A stretch of 64,000 nucleotides of DNA. It comes from Streptomyces goshikiensis. GTDB lineage: Bacteria; Actinomycetota; Actinomycetes; Streptomycetales; Streptomycetaceae. Each line of letters starts with the position of its first letter. Within the stretch, counting starts at the first letter, position 1. Positions 47,530-56,864 of this stretch are shown here, one piece after another. The notes below the pieces were generated by a model that saw only the letters and a program-made list of their open reading frames with translations, ran no database searches and was not told where the DNA came from. Where the stretch lies: positions 223,212 through 287,211 of the forward strand of contig NZ_BMVE01000010.1 in assembly GCF_014650555.1 (NCBI RefSeq). The letters run 5' to 3'. The translations under genes and the position numbers were made by a program.

Positions 47530-47755
47530 CAAGCCGCTGTCCGCGGCAATCGGCTGCGCCATTGCCAGCGTCGACCACCGGCTGGCCCCGGAAACCCCCG
47601 CGCCCGGCGCCGCCGAGGACGGATACACCGCCTACCGGTGGATCAGCGACACGCCACCGGTCTCGGCCTCGACCTCACCCGGATCGGCCTGGCCGGCCAG
47701 AGCGGTGGCGGAGGCGCTGCCGCCGCCACCGCCCATCTGATCCGTGACCGCGGCG
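47530..47755 (+). pseudogene. HSL-type lipase fragment with a one-base loss
   Basis: One frame reads GCAIASVDHRLAPETPAPG and GYTAYRWIS, then one base is missing and the next frame continues TGLGLDLTRIGLAGQSGGGG (GxSxG elbow). It is the middle of a hormone-sensitive-lipase-type esterase, without start or end. Non-functional. Confidence 0.7.
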
Positions 47756-47759
47756 CAGC

Positions 47760-48207
47760 GACCACCGACTCCAGCCGCTCGATCACCGACATCGGCACCT
47801 GGGACCGCCCGCGGGACGAGGTGCCCGCCTACTCCGCGGCCTCGGGGCCGGTGGCGGCCACGGTCGCCTCGCACATGGGCAAGACCCTGACCGCGATGAA
47901 CGACCACACGGCGGCCGAACGGCACTACCGGCGGGCCCTGGCGGGCCGCACTCCGGGCACCTACCAGCTCAAGCACGGGCTGACCATGGCCAACCTGGGA
48001 CGATCGGTGGCCGGGCAGCACCGGCACGAGGAAGCCGTGGGCCTGTGGGCGAAGTCCCTGGACTTCATGGGGGGCGTGGTCTCCGACCGCAACCGGCAGG
48101 CGGTCAGGGAGATCCAGGCGGCGGCGGCCCGGTACCGCCGCCGCGGTGTGACCGGCGCGGCGAGCCTGAACCAGCGCGCCACCGAACTGCTCAACAACCA
48201 GGCGTGA
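47760..48207 (+). pseudogene. TPR-type C-terminal fragment of a regulator-like protein
   Basis: About 145 in-frame codons end at a normal TGA. They hold ATVASHMGKTLTAMNDHTAAE and ANLGRSVAGQHRHEEAVGLW, a TPR pattern like the C-terminal half of Streptomyces XRE-TPR regulators. The N-terminal HTH half is absent and the frame is fused to lipase debris. Confidence 0.55.
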
Positions 48208-48224
48208 AAGGAACGAACACCAGA

Positions 48225-49094
48225 ATGCCGAAGATCGGGGTTGTGGTCCTGACCATGGGCGACCGGCCCGCAGAACTGGGGTCCCTGCTGGCCTCGGTGG
48301 CCGCCCAGGAAGGCGATCCGGCGACCGTCGTGGTCCTCGGCCAAGGCGTGAAGCTCCCGCCCCTCCCGGACGGCGTGGACGGCGTGGAGTTGCCGGAGAA
48401 TCTGGGCATCCCCGGCGGCCGGAACGCCGGCGTGCAGTGGCTGCGCGAGCGGGGTGGCGTGGACGTCGTCGTGGTCCTGGACGACGACGGCCTGCTGCCC
48501 CGCACCGACACCTTCCGCCTGGTCCGGGAAGCGTTCGCTGCAAGGCCCCGCCTCGGGGTCGCGGGCTTCCGGATCGCGGACGAGACCGGGGCAAGTCAGC
48601 GCCGGCACGTCCCCCGTCTGGGTGGCAAGAACCCGATGGTGTCCGGGCCCGTGACGACGTTCCTCGGCGGCGGCCACGCCATCCGCATGACCGTGATCGA
48701 TCAGGTGGGCGACTTCCCCACCAAGTTCTTCTACGCCCACGAGGAGACAGATTTCGCCTGGCGGGCCCTGGACGCCGGCTGGGAGATCGACTACCGGGCG
48801 GACATGGTGCTTCAGCACCCCCGGACCGAGGCGTCCCGGCACGCGGTCTACTACCGCAACACCGGCCGGAACCGGGTCTGGCTGGCCAAGCGGCACCTGC
48901 CCGCCGTCCTGGTCCCGGTCTACCTCGGCACGTGGGCCGCGTACACGATCGCGCAGCGGCCCCCGTTGTCCGGCCTGGGCGCCTGGTGGGCTGGCTTCTT
49001 CGAGGGCGTACGGGTGCCGTGCCCACCGCGGCGGCCCATGCAGTGGCGGACCGTGTGGCGGATGACCAGGTTGGGCAGGCCCCCGGTCATCTGA
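48225..49094 (+). CDS. Family 2 glycosyltransferase
   Basis: The ATG at 48225 gives 289 residues. GT2 features: N-terminal GVVVLTMGDRPAEL strand, NLGIPGGRNAGVQWL, the DxD-like VVVLDDDGLL for nucleotide-sugar metal binding, and the acceptor-side HEETDFAWRALDAGW (ED motif). The C-terminus has a short hydrophobic segment VLVPVYLGTWAAYTIA that may associate with the membrane. It transfers an unknown sugar, perhaps to a cell-surface polymer. No sugar genes are adjacent, and the surroundings are pseudogenes, but this gene looks intact. Confidence 0.9.
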   Translation: MPKIGVVVLTMGDRPAELGSLLASVAAQEGDPATVVVLGQGVKLPPLPDGVDGVELPENLGIPGGRNAGVQWLRERGGVDVVVVLDDDGLLPRTDTFRLVREAFAARPRLGVAGFRIADETGASQRRHVPRLGGKNPMVSGPVTTFLGGGHAIRMTVIDQVGDFPTKFFYAHEETDFAWRALDAGWEIDYRADMVLQHPRTEASRHAVYYRNTGRNRVWLAKRHLPAVLVPVYLGTWAAYTIAQRPPLSGLGAWWAGFFEGVRVPCPPRRPMQWRTVWRMTRLGRPPVI

Positions 49095-49164
49095 CTCCCG
49101 CCAATGGCTGCACAACGGGTTCCCAATACCGCCCCAGGGGGCTGTCTCTCGGGGTGCCTAAGTG

Positions 49165-50523
49165 TCAGCTCTCCACGCCGTCAGGATATCCAGACAAACC
49201 AAAGAGCGTTGCTTGCTGCCTGGGCGGCTCTCCGCGATCCGGAACCATTCCAGCCGAGCCCTCGAATGGAATTCTCTGCAATCGCTGAAGAGGTGCCACT
49301 GCTTGGGGGCCAGTAATGCTCTCAAGGCACCTAAGCGCGACTAGCAGCAAACCCTTGTGCTCGGTTGTGAAGAGATGTGCGAACGCCCTTTCCTTCCAGG
49401 CGGAGTCCCCAAGTAGCGCGTCAAAGCAGGCCAGTTCCGCCGTCTGCAAGAGATTCCGGGAGACTTGCGGGTTTGCCCGCAGCCGTTCCACTAGATCAAT
49501 GTAGTCGCTGGCGAACGGCGGCGGGGTTGCCACTGCGTCCCTAAGCGATGAGTAGTTGATTCGAACAGGATCGGCGCCTGCGTCTACATAGGCCTTGTGG
49601 GTTCGCTCCTGAATGTGACGGAAGTACGCATCCGCCCTCTCCAGCACGGGGAGTACGAAGTTGTCATCTGGATCGCCCACGGTCAGGGCACTGATGAGGC
49701 GTCGACGCAGCACGCGCTCAGGGACATGGTCTAGGCGGCCAGCGTCCTGCAAGGCCGCCAGAAGCACCGCGATCAGACTGTGGCTCGCCAACACCTGGGC
49801 AGCTGGCTCAGGAAGGACTCCCTGCCGTTCGACGGCGGCGCCCATCGCCTGAACTGCACGCAAAAGCTCAGGGGAATCCGCAAGCAAAGCATCCCCACGC
49901 AAGAAGCGTGCTAGACCTGCCGGTATTTCAGGCAACCCCTTGAGTTGCGTATCAGTCCGGGCTTCGGCTGCGGCACAAGCCGGGCCGTCCAGATGGGCGA
50001 ATCTCTGGGGCAGCCAAGCGTGAGCTTTCTCCCTCTGGCCCACGGCCGCTTCGTCCATTGCAACGATGTTCAGCTTGCGCGCCAACGCCTGCCCACGCGG
50101 ACTCACCGTCTGACGAACCAGAGCGACACGGTCAAGTTCGAGCAACTGACGAAACCCGGCGAGCCATAGAATCGTGCTCGGCTCGCCCTGAGACTTGCCA
50201 ATTTTACACTCCATACTGGAGCGTGAAATTCGGAGCCGAGAGTCAATGTCGATCGATAGAACATCAATATCAGTGAGCGTTGCCTGGCCCGCCTCACCAT
50301 CGTCCGCGGGCACAGGAACACGCAGCCGCACGTGAGCCCCTTCGGCAAATTCCAGTCGGGCGACTCGCCGCTCCAACTGACCTCCTGGCGTATCTGCCGG
50401 CTTCGTACCAGCCTGCGTCCGCCCCGATGGAGACCGACGCGCCCTACGATCCGGTCGGGCTTGGCTCCCCCTGTCGGGCCGGGGGGCAGCCTGCCGCGAG
50501 ACCTCCGCCCCTTCACCAGTCAC
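49165..50523 (-). CDS. PD-(D/E)xK nuclease-like protein of a two-gene system
   Basis: The GTG start at 50523 overlaps the stop of the upstream gene (GTGA), so it is translationally coupled. The 452 residues begin with a disordered basic stretch (about 1-50). Residues 80-130 carry a nuclease core: DIDVLSIDIDSRLRIS (Asp87-94) followed by SSMECKIGK (Glu105, Lys107), the D...ExK of restriction-type nucleases. The C-terminal 300 residues are helical. The fold, coupling and genomic setting suggest a DNA-cutting effector, but the family is not one I can name. Base use is slightly less GC-rich than core genes. Confidence 0.65.
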   Translation of the reverse strand: MTGEGAEVSRQAAPRPDRGSQARPDRRARRSPSGRTQAGTKPADTPGGQLERRVARLEFAEGAHVRLRVPVPADDGEAGQATLTDIDVLSIDIDSRLRISRSSMECKIGKSQGEPSTILWLAGFRQLLELDRVALVRQTVSPRGQALARKLNIVAMDEAAVGQREKAHAWLPQRFAHLDGPACAAAEARTDTQLKGLPEIPAGLARFLRGDALLADSPELLRAVQAMGAAVERQGVLPEPAAQVLASHSLIAVLLAALQDAGRLDHVPERVLRRRLISALTVGDPDDNFVLPVLERADAYFRHIQERTHKAYVDAGADPVRINYSSLRDAVATPPPFASDYIDLVERLRANPQVSRNLLQTAELACFDALLGDSAWKERAFAHLFTTEHKGLLLVALRCLESITGPQAVAPLQRLQRIPFEGSAGMVPDRGEPPRQQATLFGLSGYPDGVES

Positions 50524-51869
50524 TTCCGACCACCCATCATGCGGTTCACCGAGGCATCGCGAAGGGCCGCGATGAGCCGCGCTTCTTCGACCTTGTCGAT
50601 GTCGCTAGTCAGCGCCAGGCGGGCCCGTTCCTGTTCCACGTGGATGTAGGAGCGCTGCGCTCGAAGAGCTGCGATATCGCCCTTCTCGGTGCCACTGCCC
50701 TCACGGGCGTCGAGCATCGTAAGGGCATCCTGCGCGACCTCCGGCTGCAGCAGCTGCAACCGGTACCGATCCGCACCCATCCCCGCAACTACCTTTACGA
50801 CGCCCGCCTTTTCAAGCATCAGATAGTCAGTCCCGATAGGCGAAGCGTTGCCGGCCACCCCGCGGTTGACCAACGCGCGCAGGAATATCTCAGGCGTGTC
50901 CAACTTGAACTTCGCAAATGTCGCAGCGTAGATCATCGATCCCACAAGCTGCCGCACATGCCCGGAGGCGTCACCTGCCGTTCCACCAAACGGATCCCGC
51001 CGGAGGTGTGGAGTGAACAGAAAGCCCCGTTCGACACCTTCGGCGGTCTGGATGACCGACCGCTGCACCAAGTTCTGCGATACGGCGAAGTCAACCCACT
51101 TGCGCTCGGTGGACTTTACGTGCGCGTCAGGCAGTCCCGGGTTGAGCGCCACCTCCTGGAGCAACGCGCCCACCTCCGTGGTGGCCCGCGCGTCAGCTGC
51201 CTTCAGAGCCGCCTTCGCCAGCGCTTCATCCCCCTGAGTCCAGACGTTCGGGTTGTAGAGAACCGATCGGCCGTCCTCGGAGTCGACACGCCGAATCAGC
51301 CCCGTCCCTGTCAGGTGCCGAAGCGCGTCCTCTGCAGCCTGATCATGGCCCTTGACGCCCTCAGCCACTGCGGCGATCTGCAGCGCGTCCTCCACGAGGA
51401 GTGGCTGCAATACGGTCGCCCCAAGGAGGGCAAGAGCCGCCCGTTCCACAGGTCCGACCATGAGGATGTTGAGCACCTTCGGCGCGGCCATGATGAGGTC
51501 CCCGCGGGCGGGGATGCGTTCCGTGATGGAGACGAACTGGCCGGCCTTGTCGCGGACTACGGAAACCCAGCTCAAGACTTCCATCGTCTCGATCACGTCC
51601 TTCAGGCTGCGCGGCCCAAGGCCAACGTCGAGCCCAATGGCGCGTACCCTGGCGGCGCTGCTCGTGGTGCTCCCGTGCAGACGAAACGCAACGTCGAAGA
51701 TCCATCCCGCGAACTCCAACTGCTCAAGGGCTGCACGTTCAGAACCCATCGCGTACGCACGCAGATGCCGCGAGAGCCCCAGAGCGAACTCAGCATCCGT
51801 CAAAACAGCCAAAACTCCCCCACTTCGAGCATAAGACGCAGAGTGCTCACGCACAGCGGGCGGAGCCAC
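50520..51869 (-). CDS. Unknown helical/winged-helix-like partner of the nuclease gene
   Basis: The frame opens at a GTG at 51869 without a ribosome site. A GGGGGAG stretch before TTG codons at 51812 and 51803 suggests the true start may be there (about 427-430 residues). The sequence is helical with short beta segments and two stretches that look like winged helices (GLDVGLGPRSLKDVIETMEV and RHLTGTGLIRRVDSEDGRSV). No catalytic motif. It is the first gene of a two-gene unit with the nuclease-like protein and may be the sensor or DNA-binding part. Family not recognised. Confidence 0.6.
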   Translation of the reverse strand: MAPPAVREHSASYARSGGVLAVLTDAEFALGLSRHLRAYAMGSERAALEQLEFAGWIFDVAFRLHGSTTSSAARVRAIGLDVGLGPRSLKDVIETMEVLSWVSVVRDKAGQFVSITERIPARGDLIMAAPKVLNILMVGPVERAALALLGATVLQPLLVEDALQIAAVAEGVKGHDQAAEDALRHLTGTGLIRRVDSEDGRSVLYNPNVWTQGDEALAKAALKAADARATTEVGALLQEVALNPGLPDAHVKSTERKWVDFAVSQNLVQRSVIQTAEGVERGFLFTPHLRRDPFGGTAGDASGHVRQLVGSMIYAATFAKFKLDTPEIFLRALVNRGVAGNASPIGTDYLMLEKAGVVKVVAGMGADRYRLQLLQPEVAQDALTMLDAREGSGTEKGDIAALRAQRSYIHVEQERARLALTSDIDKVEEARLIAALRDASVNRMMGGRK

Positions 51870-52124
51870 CGATTCAGGCTACCCGGCGCCGTAGGCGGCC
51901 CGTTGGCTATTTCTGCAGCCTGGGTACTCGACCTGGGGATCCCAGGCGCGCCGCCGATCAGACCTTGCAGCTGCCCCGCACAGCCGCCCGCCGGTACCAC
52001 CTTGCCCGACCCGGTCAAACAGAAGTGCCGCTACATACCTAACTTGCCATAACAGCAGACAAGTTCTGACCCGCCGAATCGACTTGACAACCCTATGGCG
52101 ATCGCGCCGGGCCGACGACGCCCA

Positions 52125-52748
52125 TCAAGTACTCCTTACCGGGTACGAGCCTCTGGGCGGGGGAAGTAGCTCAAGGCGGAACTCGGCGGCCACACTATTC
52201 ACCACGTCATCTGGGATCGGCCCTTTCCCATCGACGATCAGACGTATGTCCTCGTAGTCGCCGCCAGCATCAGCGAAGAGGGCGAAATTCGTTCGGCCTG
52301 AGCGGTCACGCACACTCGTCCAGTGCACTCCGTCGAGCCCGTAGGAACGGGCTACTTGAGCGAATGCGTGGCTGAGTGGGTAGTTCTTGTCCACTTCGAG
52401 GGCCAGAGCATCACCGATGCCCATGACGTTCAGGTTGGCATTATCGGTCAGGTCCGCCAACTGGTGGAGATCGATAACGCGCATGTACACGTGGGACATC
52501 TGCGCGACCGTGCCCAACGGGATGCCTGCATCCCAAAATCGGCGGAAGACCTCGATAAATGCGCCCTCTCGTGAGGAGGCTGCGTAACAAGTGCCGCTGC
52601 CGGGGGTGTCGAAGCGGCACACAGGGTCGCCGTCGCAGTACCAGGCCGGCTTGCCTGGTCGGCCTTTGTACATGCGGGGATAGATGCGGTGCACCCTGGT
52701 GGTGTTCTTGAGTGGAAAGGGCACCAGGTCTCTGGGAGGGCTAGTCAT
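52125..52748 (-). CDS. RES-domain toxin
   Basis: The ATG at 52748 overlaps the antitoxin stop (ATGA) and gives 207 residues. RES features: an early Arg/Tyr (VHRIYPRMYKG), CRFDTPGSGTCYAA (RFD...GxxYxA), then FIEVFRR with Glu, and later DGVHWTSVRD. Family activity: NAD+ degradation leading to growth arrest. It is downstream of its antitoxin, the usual RES-Xre order. Confidence 0.85.
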   Translation of the reverse strand: MTSPPRDLVPFPLKNTTRVHRIYPRMYKGRPGKPAWYCDGDPVCRFDTPGSGTCYAASSREGAFIEVFRRFWDAGIPLGTVAQMSHVYMRVIDLHQLADLTDNANLNVMGIGDALALEVDKNYPLSHAFAQVARSYGLDGVHWTSVRDRSGRTNFALFADAGGDYEDIRLIVDGKGPIPDDVVNSVAAEFRLELLPPPRGSYPVRST

Positions 52749-53281
52749 TGTGTCAACCCCGCTACTGCACATCTCGCGGACCAAATCAGCTTCTCCGTGT
52801 ACGCCTCCTCCTCCACCGCAGCGCGCGGCTCCCTCCCGTTGAGCTCGGGCTGTCCGGTTGCAGCCCAGAGGACCACTAGTTCGGGAGCGAACGCTTCGCC
52901 AAGCTCCTCAACGAACACGTTCAAGACTTCGGTGACGACTCCAGTGGGTTCTTTGTCGGGCTGACCGGGCAGGAACTGCCACAAGGGCAGGAAAGTCTCG
53001 TGCCGACCGTGAAGACCGACGAGTCGGCCATTCTGAACCTTTTCAATCACGAACTGAACGGGCACGTCGAGCTCGGATGCCAGGGCGCTGGCGGTTGTAC
53101 TGGCCCCAAGCGCGAGGTGCCAGGAAAGGTTGCTCGTAGCGAGGGCAGCAGCGTCTTGGGCGATCTGAGCGACGGCGCTCGCATCGGCATCCTTGCGGTG
53201 CGCCTTCAGGTACTGCATGGTGTCAAATCGCCTCTGGATCGCCTCAGTGAAGGCAGTCACCAGACCCTCTTCGCTGTCCAT
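52745..53281 (-). CDS. Xre/MbcA-type antitoxin of the RES module
   Basis: The ATG at 53281 (GGTGGAG upstream) gives 178 residues. An HTH-like stretch TTASALASELDVPVQFVIEKVQNG is followed by the C-terminal cap typical of RES antitoxins, LWAATGQPELNGREPRAAV (compare W..P...L.G..P). It would bind the toxin and repress the operon. The four-base overlap with the toxin gene supports the pairing. Confidence 0.75.
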   Translation of the reverse strand: MDSEEGLVTAFTEAIQRRFDTMQYLKAHRKDADASAVAQIAQDAAALATSNLSWHLALGASTTASALASELDVPVQFVIEKVQNGRLVGLHGRHETFLPLWQFLPGQPDKEPTGVVTEVLNVFVEELGEAFAPELVVLWAATGQPELNGREPRAAVEEEAYTEKLIWSARCAVAGLTQ

Positions 53282-53397
53282 ATCTCCACCGTACGCCGCG
53301 CTGGTCAAGGACACCGTTCGGGCCAGACTGCCCACCCTCCCGTCCTCTACTTGCCCGGCGGGCAGTAAAATCGTGGGGTTGCGCCAGCTCCGTTGAG

Positions 53398-53825
53398 TCA
53401 CCCGTAGGGGGGACACTTCCCGCCCACGGTAAGCCACCACAGCAGGCCGGTGACAGCGTCCCGCACTGCATCCTCGTCGTCCGCGTAGACACAGTCGCGC
53501 AGCCGATGCTGGTCCGGTCGGGCATGTGGGCCGGAGCCACTTCGAGGACAAGCTTGCCGGCCTCCCAGCGCGCCGTGCGCAGATTGTGAGCCAGGCGCCG
53601 TCCCTCGCCGACCTGGTCGGCTGGCAGCGGGCTGCCCGGGGCGACGTCGGCCCCGGCGAAGTAGGCGTTCAAGGGTCCCGGGTCGCCTTCGGCGGCATAG
53701 CGGCTACACGCGAGGTCGTGGGCGAGCAGGGCCCGAGCGGCCTCAGCATCGGTGAGGTGGGCGGGTGCCGTGCCGAGGACGACCGTGCCGAACGAATACT
53801 CGAACCGCTTCTTGCGCTGCTCCAC
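53398..53825 (-). pseudogene. Unknown gene with a frameshift near its end
   Basis: From a GTG at 53825 the minus frame reads RFEYSFGTVVLGTAPAHL, LLAHDLACSRYAAEGD and ARWEAGKLVLEVAPAHM with clear codon bias. Near 53520 the meaning moves to another frame (RLRDCVYADDEDAVRDAV, then LLWWLTVGGKCPPYG) and ends at a TGA at 53398. It was a protein of about 140 residues of unknown function. It lies above the RES-Xre operon. Confidence 0.55.
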
Positions 53826-53921
53826 TCGATGGGTGCCGGAGGCGATCTGGCGGAGCGGCGGGGTCGTGATTCAACGAGCGCCGACGCCGCCCGGAACGAC
53901 CGCTCCCTTCCGAGGCAAGCA

Positions 53922-53997
53922 ACTTGCCTTACGTACCAGAAGAGGTGAATCGACCTCTGACCTGCACAGGTCTGGGCCTGACCCTAGATAGCGATCG
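53922..53997. repeat. Left copy of a diverged 76-bp repeat
   Basis: It begins ACTTGCCTTAC and ends CCCTAGATAGCGATCG. A second copy with the same ends lies 214 bases away. The middle is only partly alike (a shared TCTGACCTG). Confidence 0.7.
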
Positions 53998-54135
53998 CCG
54001 CTGGCCTCCAGCTCGGCCCCCACGCAGCCGCACCCGGCAGCGGCGGCGTCACGGTCGCGGCGCTGACCGTCACAGCCGAACGGGAGTCCCGAAAGCGTTT
54101 CGGTCGAAACACCTTCCCGGGCCATGACAAGTCGC

Positions 54136-54211
54136 ACTTGCCTTACTTGCCTGATGCCGCCTCGTGCCGTCTGACCTGGACGAAGTACCTTCGCCCCCTA
54201 GATAACGATCG
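54136..54211. repeat. Right copy of the diverged 76-bp repeat
   Basis: It begins ACTTGCCTTAC and ends CCCTAGATAACGATCG, one base from the left copy at each end, exactly 214 bases downstream. ACTTGCC is itself repeated in tandem here. The gap between copies holds no gene I can support. Confidence 0.7.
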
Positions 54212-54230
54212 GTGTGGGGGAGGAGACCTT

Positions 54231-56825
54231 CTACTTCCACGGCTGTGAAGGTGTCCCGTCTGGGTCCAACCCATACGGCCACCGATCCTCCACCTTCATA
54301 CCGCCGAGCACCCGCATTGCTGGGTGGAGTGGCGCGTTGGCATGGCCGATGTCGACCAGCCGCCGGTAGAGGGCTTCGGCAGCGTCACTGTCACCGGCCT
54401 TCTCCCGTGTCCTTGCGAGCCGGATGAGGGTGGCGGGGCTGGTGGCGCTGGCGGCCTGCTGGTAGAGGGTTTCGGCGGCGTCGGGGTCCCCGGCTTCCTC
54501 CCGCAACCTTGCGAGGGGGAACAGGGCATAGGTGTATCCAGCGTCGATGGCCTGCTGGTAGAGGGTTTCGGCGGCGTCGGGGTTCCCGGCTGCCTCCCGC
54601 AACCTTGCTAGCTGGACCAACGAGGGGGCGTGGCCGCTCTCGGCGGCCTGCTGGTAGAAGAATTCAGCGGCGTCGAGGTTCCCAGTCCTCTCCCGCATTC
54701 CTGCGAGGACGACCAGGGCGTAGTTTTCGCCGGTGGCTGCCAGCTGCAGGTAGATGCCCTCGGCGCCGTCAAGGTCACCCGCCTCCTCCTGCATTCCAGC
54801 GAGGACGAACAGTGCCTTGGTGTGGCCGCTGTCGGACAATTGTTTGTAGAGGGTTTCGGTGGGGTTGGGGTCGCCGGCCTGCTCCCGCAGCCTTGCGAGC
54901 TGGACTAGGGAGGGGGTGTGGCCGGTGCTGGCTGCTTGCCGGTAGATGGCTTCGGCGGCTTCAAGGTCCCCCGCGTTCTCCCGCAACACTGCTAGTGGGA
55001 ACAAGGCGTAGGTGTATCCGGTGTCGGCCAGCTGCTGGTAGAGGGCCTCGGCTGGCCCAAGGTCCCCCGCCTCCCGCCAAGACTCTGCGAGGAGGAACCG
55101 TGCGTGATATTCGCCGGTGCTGGCCAGCTGGTGGTAGATGGCCTCGGCGGCTTCAAAGTCACCCGCGTTTTCGCGCAACCTTGCGAGTGGGGTCAGGGCC
55201 TTGGTGTATCCAGTGTCGGCCAGTTGCTGGTAGATGGCCTCGGCTGCGTCAAAGTCACCCTCCTCCTGCCGCCGTTCTGCCAGGCGAAGGACGGCGTCGC
55301 TGCGGCCGGTCTCGGCACCCTTGTTGCGGAGGTGGTGCTCCCACTGAAGACGGTGTCGGGTCAAGGCAGCGTCGGCGAGGTTACTGAGGTCGTCAGGGTG
55401 GGTGAGATGGGTGTGAGCAGCGTGCCAGAACGAGGCGGGAGGGCACACAGCGATGCGAGTGGTGCGGCTGTGCTGTTCGAGGTAATCGGACAGCCGGAAC
55501 ACCGGCCCTGCTGACATTGGTGGTGCCGATGGAGCTGGGCCGCCGGGAGGTTTGCGCGTGGGGCGGGCTGCAGCGCGGCGAAGGGGGGCCTGCTTGCCAT
55601 GTACGGGGCGAGCCAGTTCGGCGAACGCGGCTTCGACCCAGTCGTCGCCGAGCTCCGCGTAGTCGCTGTCGCTGAGGTAGTCGGTCGCGGCGTCAACAAG
55701 GAAGGTCTGCGGCAGGTGCAGTCCGACGCCGAGACGTCGTGCGTCCATCGCCGCCTCCAGTACCGCCTTGGCGGCTGGCGTGCTGTGTTCGAAGCGGCGT
55801 AGCAGCTCGGGGGCGCCAGCTAGGTCCTGCGTCACCTGTCCGTGGTCGCCTGCCCTGGTGAGGGCGTCGGCCAGCAACTGGTCTCCTTCTTTCGCGAGAG
55901 CTGCCGCGGCATGGAGCGCATCTGCATCGAAGCTGCCGGGGACAGAGAAAGTACGCCCGGCCAAGAGCTCCCGCACCCGGCTGTGCGGGTCCGGCTGGCC
56001 GGGGGCGGGTAGGGCCGCGTACCGGCGTTCGTATTCGGGCCACAGGGTGCCCAAGACCAGGACCGGCGCGCGGCCGGGATGGGTGAGCAGGGCATGCACA
56101 GCGGCTGCAACACGCTCGCCTGCCAGGGAGTCGCCAAAGTAGTGCTGTGCCTCGTTCAGCCATACGACGGTGCGCGGCTGGACGCGTTTGAGATCCTCGA
56201 GCGCGGCTTCGGCGCGGGTCGGGTCGAATGGGTGCCACAGCCGCCACCCGTCGTTCGCAAGCGGTTGGACCGCTTCCCAGCACGCCCTGGTCTTCCCGGT
56301 CGAGGATGTTCCGACCAGGACGACCATCCGGCTCTGCCCCTGCGCTGCATCCCGAACCGCCTGGGCCAGCACGCGGTCGTGGCTCCGGTGCACGTATCCG
56401 GGTAGACACGCCGCCACAGCATCGGGTCCCTGCCGTGAGGATGTGGGTCCGGCCGGGTGGACCTCAAGGGCATGGGGGCCCCACTCGGAAATCGGCAGGC
56501 CCGGTCCCGGTTCAGCACCGGGTACGGCCTCGGGGGCTGGCTCCGCAACGAGAAATGGTGCGGCAGTCGCGCGTCGCCGCAGCTCCAGCAACTCCTTCTC
56601 CTGCAGGCCCAGCACCCGGGCCAGCGTCGCCACCGTGGTAGCCGAAGGAGGGGGCGCATCCTCCTGGAACGCCAGCTGCACGGTGGTGCGACCCAGACCC
56701 GTTCGCGTGGCGAGCTGGGTCTTGCTCAGCCTCTTGTGGGCCAGCGCGTCGGACAGCATGCTCCTCAGCTCGGCAAGCGCCTCGTCGGCCCCAGCCTGCC
56801 ACGCCGCGGTCAGCTCTTCGTGCAT
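54231..56825 (-). CDS. HTH-STAND ATPase-TPR regulator/sensor (copy 1)
   Basis: The ATG at 56825, with AGGGGG 8 bases upstream, gives 864 residues. It has an N-terminal XRE-type HTH (about 33-70: LSKTQLATRTGLGRTTVQLAF), a conserved linker (EWGPHALEVHPAG), an ATPase with Walker A GTSSTGKTR (Lys178) and Walker B VVWLNEAQ, and a helical middle. Ten TPR/Sel1-like units of about 34 residues follow (AGDLEAAEAIYRQAASTGHT and variants). It ends in RWPYGLDPDGTPSQPW. A divergent paralogue 750 bases away shares every part. It may be an NTP-regulated DNA-binding sensor or a conflict protein; TPRs would bind the trigger. Confidence 0.85.
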   Translation of the reverse strand: MHEELTAAWQAGADEALAELRSMLSDALAHKRLSKTQLATRTGLGRTTVQLAFQEDAPPPSATTVATLARVLGLQEKELLELRRRATAAPFLVAEPAPEAVPGAEPGPGLPISEWGPHALEVHPAGPTSSRQGPDAVAACLPGYVHRSHDRVLAQAVRDAAQGQSRMVVLVGTSSTGKTRACWEAVQPLANDGWRLWHPFDPTRAEAALEDLKRVQPRTVVWLNEAQHYFGDSLAGERVAAAVHALLTHPGRAPVLVLGTLWPEYERRYAALPAPGQPDPHSRVRELLAGRTFSVPGSFDADALHAAAALAKEGDQLLADALTRAGDHGQVTQDLAGAPELLRRFEHSTPAAKAVLEAAMDARRLGVGLHLPQTFLVDAATDYLSDSDYAELGDDWVEAAFAELARPVHGKQAPLRRAAARPTRKPPGGPAPSAPPMSAGPVFRLSDYLEQHSRTTRIAVCPPASFWHAAHTHLTHPDDLSNLADAALTRHRLQWEHHLRNKGAETGRSDAVLRLAERRQEEGDFDAAEAIYQQLADTGYTKALTPLARLRENAGDFEAAEAIYHQLASTGEYHARFLLAESWREAGDLGPAEALYQQLADTGYTYALFPLAVLRENAGDLEAAEAIYRQAASTGHTPSLVQLARLREQAGDPNPTETLYKQLSDSGHTKALFVLAGMQEEAGDLDGAEGIYLQLAATGENYALVVLAGMRERTGNLDAAEFFYQQAAESGHAPSLVQLARLREAAGNPDAAETLYQQAIDAGYTYALFPLARLREEAGDPDAAETLYQQAASATSPATLIRLARTREKAGDSDAAEALYRRLVDIGHANAPLHPAMRVLGGMKVEDRWPYGLDPDGTPSQPWK

Positions 56826-56855
56826 ACGTTCATCCCCCTGGCCTTGCGTTAGCGT

Positions 56856-56864
56856 GTGTTCATC
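56856..56864 (-). promoter_or_regulatory. GTGTTCATC motif before HTH-STAND copy 1
   Basis: GTGTTCATC lies 31 bases upstream of the copy 1 start. Its complement GATGAACAC occurs at 57555-57563 before copy 2, in mirror orientation relative to each gene. Candidate shared operator half-site. Confidence 0.5.

Noticed and set aside
53826..54230. Minus frames of 70-88 codons between the two 76-bp repeats
   Set aside because: They cover the repeats themselves and have no ribosome site or recognisable protein; the repeats explain the sequence better.
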